Shown: positions 22,680-27,347 of the stretch, one piece after another
Layout of the letters: every line of letters starts with the position of its first letter
Numbering within the stretch: position 1 is the first letter of the stretch
Assembly: GCA_034667525.1 (NCBI GenBank)
Contig: JAXDJO010000004.1
Location: 1 to 27,347, forward strand
Length of the DNA: 27,347 nucleotides
Reading direction: 5' to 3'
Origin: DATAPE01 sp034667525
Lineage (GTDB): Bacteria; Actinomycetota; CADDZG01; WHSQ01
Position numbers and translations under genes: made by a program
Notes under the pieces: model-generated
Databases searched by the model: none
Told to the model about the DNA's origin: nothing
The model's input: the letters and a program-made list of their open reading frames with translations, nothing else

Positions 22680-23183
22680 ATGCTCGCGCGCTCCCTCTTT
22701 CGCCGCTCTGTCCTTGTTGCCGTTCTCGTGGCCGTTCTCGTTGGCTCCCTGGCTTCGCCCGCAGTCATCACTCACGCAAGTGCAGGAACGAATTACCATT
22801 TCAAGCGGCGCGAGAGGTGCTTCATGCGCAAGATAAATCGGGTCCGGGCCCGGCACGGACTGAGAAGGCTTTATCGGGACAAGCAGCTCGGATACGTCGC
22901 CCGCCTCCATGCCCGCGAGATGGCCTATTACACCTCCGTGTGGGACGACTCCTACATCGGTCAGCGCGTCACAAATTGGAGGTCTCTGGGAACCAACGCT
23001 GGTAGCGGCCGGAGGTGCCGCCAGTTGACTCGGGCGTTCCTGGATTCATGGCCACACCGAGCGAACATCCTTGGGCATTTCCGCTACATGGGTGTGGGAG
23101 TCGCATGGAACAACGGAAACATGTACGTCTCGGAAAACTTCGAGTCGCGGATCAATCCCGGCAACATCTATCGGTGGCCGTGA
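22680..23183 (+). CDS. Secreted CAP-domain (SCP/PR1-like) protein
   Basis: About 167 residues from the ATG at 22680, with GAGGAAAGGA about ten bases upstream. Residues 1-35 form a signal peptide with a repeated VAVLVAVLVG core and a cleavage site near THASA. The mature protein fits the CAP fold: KINRVRARHGLRRLYRDKQL (helix 1), ARLHAREM, then FLDSWPHRANILGHFRYMGVGVAW and MYVSENF. The HRANIL segment and the ARLHAREM histidine correspond to the usual CAP cavity. Bacterial CAP proteins are secreted or wall-associated, with poorly known functions. The protein is very basic (many Arg), which would favour binding to the wall or to anionic polymers. Confidence 0.87.
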   Translation: MLARSLFRRSVLVAVLVAVLVGSLASPAVITHASAGTNYHFKRRERCFMRKINRVRARHGLRRLYRDKQLGYVARLHAREMAYYTSVWDDSYIGQRVTNWRSLGTNAGSGRRCRQLTRAFLDSWPHRANILGHFRYMGVGVAWNNGNMYVSENFESRINPGNIYRWP

Positions 23184-23202
23184 TCTGTCGCTGAAAGGCG
23201 CG

Positions 23203-24162
23203 CTATCCCGAAGGGGTGTGGCAAGTGACCGTCGGGTGCGACGGCTTACCGGTTGTCGAGGGGAACAGGTCCGAAGCATCGACAACTGTCATTGATGGAG
23301 CGATAGGCGTGGGGCCGCTTCCCGAGGCCGGCCCCACCCATCGGTTGTAGAGGGCCGACCATTGCCCGCTGGCCTTGGTGTCGGAAAACACGCGGGTAAC
23401 GAACTCAGCAAAGAGTGCATTACAAGCACTGACCGCTGCACCGTAGCCTTCGGTCGTTAGCTGATCGCCCACGATCTGACTCGCCGGCAACAGGGCTCGC
23501 AAGCCCATGAGAGCGGCGTCGGGGGCCGTTGCCGCAACCACCTTCTTGGCCCGGAGGGGGCCCAAGCACCTGAGCGCGCTTCCCACCGATAGAAGCGAGA
23601 TGCTCGGGACGAGGCGGTTGAGGAGGATCTCCGTGTTGGGATCGATGGCAGAGCAGACCGATCTGCCGTTCAGATCGCGGACGTTGCGCAGCGTGGACCC
23701 CTGGGGTACCAGGAGCCGCTGGTGGGCGATGAAGTAAGGGTCGGTGAAGGGATGCGCAGAGAGGCCCGCTTCCGTGATCGGGACCATCGGGAACACGAGG
23801 TCTGCCCGGTTCTTGTCCACCGCGCCGAGCAGCTGGGCCGATGGCAACGGAAGATAGGTCGCCTTCACTCCGAGCGCGTTCGCCACCAGCTTTCCAAGCG
23901 CCACCGTGAACCCGGCCGGCTTCTTCGAGGTGCTCGTCTTAGCGGACGATCCCGGCCCCGGCGGTGCGCCGACGTAACCGAATGGATAGAAGTCATCGGG
24001 AACTCCGATGACTAACGTTCCCCGTTTTTGGATCTGACCCATCGTCGTTTTCGTGGGGTCGTATTGAACGACTTGCTGGGTGGTGCTCGGCGCTGCCGGG
24101 ACACATGCGGCCGCGACACACATCAGGATCGACAGAGCGAGGGTCCGAGCCTTGGTCAACAT
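23203..24162 (-). CDS. Extracellular solute-binding lipoprotein, family 3 type
   Basis: A 319-residue lipoprotein: signal peptide residues 1-19 and lipobox VAAAC with C20 as the lipidated cysteine. The periplasmic-binding-protein fold begins at RGTLVIGVPDDFYPFGYVG. It continues with FTVALGKLVANALGVKATYLPL, NRADLVFPMVPIT and DPYFIAHQRLLVP. This is the family 3 (amino-acid-type) pattern. A low-complexity Gly/Pro/Ser/Lys insert (about residues 66-82) follows the first strand. No permease or ATPase gene is adjacent, so it is an orphan or has distant partners. It follows the RHH-like gene by 24 bases on the same strand. Confidence 0.86.
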   Translation of the reverse strand: MLTKARTLALSILMCVAAACVPAAPSTTQQVVQYDPTKTTMGQIQKRGTLVIGVPDDFYPFGYVGAPPGPGSSAKTSTSKKPAGFTVALGKLVANALGVKATYLPLPSAQLLGAVDKNRADLVFPMVPITEAGLSAHPFTDPYFIAHQRLLVPQGSTLRNVRDLNGRSVCSAIDPNTEILLNRLVPSISLLSVGSALRCLGPLRAKKVVAATAPDAALMGLRALLPASQIVGDQLTTEGYGAAVSACNALFAEFVTRVFSDTKASGQWSALYNRWVGPASGSGPTPIAPSMTVVDASDLFPSTTGKPSHPTVTCHTPSG

Positions 24163-24186
24163 CGAGGCAAGCGTAGATGGTGTTGC

Positions 24187-24471
24187 TTAGAGGTAGCCCA
24201 ACGACTCGAGGCGCTGGCGGATCGCCTCGATCTCCTGCTGCGATAGCGGCTCTGCATCGGCTCCTCCGCTTGGCGCTGCGGGCGGCGGGAGCTCTACGCC
24301 AGGCTTGACCGGCTGTCCCGTCGCGGTGTGATGGGAGACCAGATCTCGAAGGACGTATACGGCGAACTCGGTCACTGAGTGAAACCCAGATTCCTGGATG
24401 ACCTGCTTCAGCTGCTCATAAAGAGGCCGCGGGATCTTGAGGGTTACGTCATCGCCGGGATGCTGGCTCAT
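24187..24471 (-). CDS. Small ribbon-helix-helix-like protein
   Basis: A 94-residue protein. Residues 8-48 (VTLKIPRPLYEQLKQVIQ, FHSVTEFAVYVLRDL) have the strand-helix-helix pattern of CopG/Arc-type DNA-binding proteins. A Pro/Gly/Ala linker (about 55-75) leads to a C-terminal helix ending in IRQRLESLGYL. That tail resembles the end of AlkP/sulfatase-like proteins, including the phosphodiesterase at 7946. The start overlaps the stop of the transporter gene (ATGA at 24468-24471), so the two are translationally coupled. It may regulate its own operon; a non-DNA-binding role cannot be excluded. Confidence 0.74.
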   Translation of the reverse strand: MSQHPGDDVTLKIPRPLYEQLKQVIQESGFHSVTEFAVYVLRDLVSHHTATGQPVKPGVELPPPAAPSGGADAEPLSQQEIEAIRQRLESLGYL

Positions 24472-25634
24472 TTGACCGTCGCTGAGACCGCGATGATGAT
24501 CACGGGGATCAGGAGCAACGAGCCGGTGAATGCGGCAAGCCGTGACTTGCTCTTCAGCATCTGACGCTGAAACCTCCAGATCGCGCTCCGGAACGGCTTG
24601 TAGACGAAAGTCATGATGAACAAACCAACGGTGGCGGTACCGATGATCTCCGCGAGGATGATCCTGACGGGTGATGCTGCCAACTCAGGGTTCTTTACCC
24701 CTATGCCAACGATGAAGGCAACGATGAGTTTGTCAACCAATGTGCCGAGGTCGGCTCCAACGATGTAGGGGATCAGATCCTCCCTCTTCACGTAACCCTT
24801 GGCCACGAGAGGAACGAGGATCGTTAGTGCGACAGATACGGACATGGTGGCCACCGTGGCCACGATCCCCAACCCGAACATGGGCCACTTGTGGCGCAGC
24901 CAATTCATGCGGGATCCCTGAAGTTGATCTTCCGACAGCTCGGGCATCAGTACATCGACGAGCTTGAAAGAGACGATCAGCAAGATGAGCCCGCCAAAGA
25001 AATTGATCAGGGCGGGGACCCCGGCGATGGCGTTGAGCAACCATCCGTAGAGGAGATCGATTAGGTTGCCGAACTGGTGAGGCGCCGCGAGGTGCACGTG
25101 TTGGAACGGACCCCAATGCAGCAACAGAAGTCCGATCGCCGCCCCCGGAACGTAGATGACCCCTGTGATCACCAGAGCCATCACCGCAGTGGAAAGCGGC
25201 TTCATCCGCTCGCCCTCGCCCTTGCGCATGATGTAGATAACTGCAACGAGCAATACGACGAACGCCGCGCCCAGTCGTCCACCCGTCACCATCGTGAAAC
25301 CCTGGATCTCGGTTATAGAACCTGCGGCACGAAGGGTCAGTGCGGTGGCGGCAACGGTGGACCCGGAAAGTGTGAGCATCGCTCCGATCCAACCAAGCCC
25401 CAATGTCGAGCCTGCGTTGTGGAAGAGGAAACCTCCAGTGAGAACTTCGAGCCCCGCAGCTGCACCGGTCTTCAGTATCTGAAGTGCGCCGACGAAGACG
25501 TAGAGGACGGCGATGAGCCGGACGGCGCGCCATAAGCCACTGCCCCCACGACGCGCGCTGGCGCGGCTGCCGACATCCTCAAACGCAACGGACTCGTCCC
25601 GTGGCTGAGTACCGACACCTGGCGCGTCCACCAC
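24468..25634 (-). CDS. Divergent Na+/phosphate-cotransporter-like membrane protein
   Basis: About 388 residues from a GTG at 25634. The frame stays open far upstream, but that stretch is antisense to the amidase. An N-terminal polar region (about 40 residues) precedes about eight to nine membrane helices. Two inverted-repeat-like halves carry LTLSGSTVAATALTL...GGRLGAAF and TMSVSVALTILVP...GADLGTLVDKLIVA, which echo the QSSS...GANIGT repeats of the Na/Pi-cotransporter (NptA/PF02690) family. The canonical QSSS serines are only partly kept, so phosphate transport is uncertain. It may transport another anion or have lost transport. It heads a three-gene unit with the RHH-like protein and the solute-binding lipoprotein. 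Confidence 0.72.
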   Translation of the reverse strand: MVDAPGVGTQPRDESVAFEDVGSRASARRGGSGLWRAVRLIAVLYVFVGALQILKTGAAAGLEVLTGGFLFHNAGSTLGLGWIGAMLTLSGSTVAATALTLRAAGSITEIQGFTMVTGGRLGAAFVVLLVAVIYIMRKGEGERMKPLSTAVMALVITGVIYVPGAAIGLLLLHWGPFQHVHLAAPHQFGNLIDLLYGWLLNAIAGVPALINFFGGLILLIVSFKLVDVLMPELSEDQLQGSRMNWLRHKWPMFGLGIVATVATMSVSVALTILVPLVAKGYVKREDLIPYIVGADLGTLVDKLIVAFIVGIGVKNPELAASPVRIILAEIIGTATVGLFIMTFVYKPFRSAIWRFQRQMLKSKSRLAAFTGSLLLIPVIIIAVSATVK

Positions 25635-25742
25635 ACTCTTATAACACTCCCAATCGGCGTAGCCACACCCACCGCTTAACAAGCCGGGGCAATACCTCAT
25701 AGAACGCATCAAACCCTTGCCAAAGTGGGAGACATAACTACG
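25635..25742. promoter_or_regulatory. Divergent intergenic region between transporter and amidase genes
   Basis: On the minus strand, TATAAG (25636-25641) lies immediately before the GTG GTG start, which would fit a leaderless transcript if used as a -10 box. On the plus strand, GGGAG (about 25727-25731) is a Shine-Dalgarno for the amidase ATG at 25743. No clear -35 boxes are seen. In-frame ATG codons at 25700 and 25709 are alternative minus-strand starts. Confidence 0.35.
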
Positions 25743-27347
25743 ATGCCCGCTGTGATCAAGATCTGGTCGGCGAGGATATTTGTCCTCCTCGGCGTCATGG
25801 CGAGTGTTCTTGTGCCGGCGTGGGCGTCCCCCACGCGGACTATCTCGATCCCGCAAACCGAAGCGAAGTCGATGGAGTTCTCCGGCCCCCATCTTTCCGG
25901 CTTCAGGTCGGGGGTCGAGCACTTTTCCTTTTCCCCGAGCAACTTGGCTTTCGTATGGACGGGCGACAACGGTACGGAGATCCGCTATCGCTCCACCACT
26001 GGCACGGGCGTCGTCTCGCGCTGGCGACTCGCGCAGGAGGACGTTGATCTCCAGCACGGCGACGTTCACTACAGCGGGGTCCTTGCCGTGGAAGGGATCA
26101 CCGGCGTCCAATGGCGAGCTGTCGTTCCTGCAGGAGCTCACATGGGCGGGGTCAGCATCGATTACATGAACACGCTCAACGGACCTCGGGTCTTCGAACA
26201 GATCCCCGCACTGGCAGAAGCTCGAGCCAAGACACCGCACATCGTGACGCGCGCTGAATGGGGCGCGGATGAGTCGCTCAAGCGCACCAGGGGAGGTTGC
26301 CAGAGACAGTTCTATCCGGTGCAGCAACTTTTCGTTCATCACACTGCAGGTACTAACAACGATCCCCATCCAAAGGCGACGATGCGGGCGATCTATTACT
26401 TCCACACGGTGGTCCGCGGATGGTGCGACATCGGATACAACTTCGTCATCGGGCCAGACGGAACCATTTATGAGGGACGGTGGGCGCGCAATTACTCTCC
26501 CTGGGAGACGCACACCTCGGAGACGCGATCGGGCAAAGCCGTTATGGGCGCGCACGTGCTCGGCTTCAACGCCGGCAGCGTGGGCATCAGCCTCATAGGC
26601 AACTATTCACTCATCCATCCCCCGGCCGTCATGCGTCACTCACTCGCGAAGCTGCTGGCCTGGGAGGCCGACAGACACCATCTCCGACCTCTCCATCGGC
26701 ATACCTATAACAGTCCCATCAGCTCCGTCTCCCAACGATTGCATTACATCGCGGGCCACCGGGACGCCAATGCCACCTCCTGCCCGGGGAACTATCTCTA
26801 TGCCGCACTTCCGGCAATCCGAAGACATACGGCCGCGATTATCGGCGCGGGTAAGAAAGACACCTCGATCTCGCTGGACAGTTCCGCCGATGTTGTGACG
26901 TACCACGGGGACGTCACGCTGTCGGGAACGTTGACGAGGCGGTCCGGGCGGCCCATCCCTTCGGCGCGTGTGCACATCTACAGGCGCCGCGCTCCTTACA
27001 ACTGGCGCGACTCGACGGTAACCACGAATACCGACGGAACGTTTTCGATCCAGCTTGCGCCCCGCAGCAAGATGGCGGCGCGAGCGGTATACGGAGGCAG
27101 CCGTCGCACCTGGGGCTCAGAGAGCAGGTTGCGGCGAGTACTGGTCATGCCTCGGGTCAGTTTGAGCGCCCTTGGCGGCGTGGTGGATGACCAGGGAATC
27201 GTGCATTACCCGGCTGGAACCACGACGGTTAGCTTCGCTGGTGCGGTAAAGCCAGCTCATCCAGGGCTGCGCGTCCGGGTGCGGGTGGCGAAGTACGAGA
27301 GCGACGGCAGCGCCACGCGCTTGGTCTCTGTGCACCTGATACTCGAT
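25743..27347 (+). CDS. Secreted PGRP-type N-acetylmuramoyl-L-alanine amidase with Ig-like tail, C-terminus cut by window edge
   Basis: Open from the ATG at 25743 to the window end (535 codons, no stop). Residues 1-29 are a signal peptide (cleavage after PAWA). Residues 30-170 form a beta-rich N-terminal region. Then comes a peptidoglycan-recognition-protein amidase domain: VTRAEWGADESL, VHHTAGTNN with zinc ligand H199, WCDIGYNFVIGPDGTIYEGR, VGISLIGNY, and GHRDANATSCPGN with H339 and C347. These are the three zinc ligands of type 2 amidases, which cut the bond between muramic acid and the stem peptide. From about residue 380 one or more Ig-like domains follow (YHGDVTLSGTL, TTNTDGTFSI), likely binding wall or carbohydrate. 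It is divergent from the transporter operon. Confidence 0.94.
   Translation, partial: MPAVIKIWSARIFVLLGVMASVLVPAWASPTRTISIPQTEAKSMEFSGPHLSGFRSGVEHFSFSPSNLAFVWTGDNGTEIRYRSTTGTGVVSRWRLAQEDVDLQHGDVHYSGVLAVEGITGVQWRAVVPAGAHMGGVSIDYMNTLNGPRVFEQIPALAEARAKTPHIVTRAEWGADESLKRTRGGCQRQFYPVQQLFVHHTAGTNNDPHPKATMRAIYYFHTVVRGWCDIGYNFVIGPDGTIYEGRWARNYSPWETHTSETRSGKAVMGAHVLGFNAGSVGISLIGNYSLIHPPAVMRHSLAKLLAWEADRHHLRPLHRHTYNSPISSVSQRLHYIAGHRDANATSCPGNYLYAALPAIRRHTAAIIGAGKKDTSISLDSSADVVTYHGDVTLSGTLTRRSGRPIPSARVHIYRRRAPYNWRDSTVTTNTDGTFSIQLAPRSKMAARAVYGGSRRTWGSESRLRRVLVMPRVSLSALGGVVDDQGIVHYPAGTTTVSFAGAVKPAHPGLRVRVRVAKYESDGSATRLVSVHLILD

Noticed and set aside
25635..26555. Long upstream extension of the Na/Pi-like transporter frame
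   Set aside because: It is antisense to the amidase catalytic domain, whose conserved motifs are unmistakable on the plus strand; the extension has no recognisable sequence.
1..27347. tRNA, rRNA, CRISPR array, transposase or phage genes
   Set aside because: Looked for T-loop-like GGTTCGAAT patterns, regular direct repeats and transposase motifs by eye on both strands; none found.

Overview
The window looks like a chromosomal segment of a high-GC, Gram-positive-type bacterium, most likely a deep-branching or uncultured member of Actinomycetota. The evidence is the actinobacterial style of the respiratory genes (a three-helix QcrA, a membrane-anchored diheme QcrC, a CtaG-type copper assembly factor), a stand-alone Lrp/AsnC ligand-binding protein, a CIRCE-controlled solitary groEL, and frequent GTG/TTG starts. 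No rRNA, tRNA, insertion sequence, phage gene or CRISPR array was recognised. The gene content is mostly core or house-keeping.

Layout. Positions 1-4905 are a cell-surface polysaccharide region: the start of a multi-pass membrane protein on the minus strand that leaves the window on the left, two small exported or membrane-anchored proteins, a flippase fused to a family-2 glycosyltransferase, and a family-4 glycosyltransferase. A bidirectional terminator separates these from groEL (minus, 4977-6602), which has a perfect CIRCE operator just downstream of a recognisable promoter. Positions 6749-11186 hold a MauD-like thioredoxin protein divergent from a compact four-gene run: MauE-like membrane protein, type I phosphodiesterase/AlkP-superfamily enzyme, SAM methyltransferase and LarE. 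A flavin reductase and a stand-alone RAM-domain protein follow on the minus strand.

Positions 12001-20769 are the centrepiece: one continuous, tightly overlapped operon encoding a complete terminal respiratory chain. It carries cytochrome c oxidase subunit II with a fused cytochrome c, subunits I and III, a small membrane protein, CtaG, a monoheme lipoprotein cytochrome c, then QcrC, QcrA and QcrB of the bc complex, and a small DUF1508-like membrane protein. Electrons would pass from menaquinol through QcrB/QcrA to the c hemes and on to the CuA/heme-copper centres, consistent with a bc-caa3 supercomplex.

Positions 20779-27347 are mixed: a HAD hydrolase, a response regulator paired with a YajQ-family protein, a secreted CAP-domain protein, a three-gene minus-strand unit (divergent Na/Pi-cotransporter-like protein, small ribbon-helix-helix-like protein, orphan solute-binding lipoprotein), and a divergent secreted PGRP-type amidase with an Ig-like tail that runs off the right edge.

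I did not find a clearly new defence or mobile system. The more unusual points are the flippase-glycosyltransferase fusion, the unusual oxidase active-site sequence (HPDVY), the number of c-type hemes in one operon, the mauDE pair without a dehydrogenase, the orphan larE, and the Na/Pi-like/RHH/solute-binding-protein unit.
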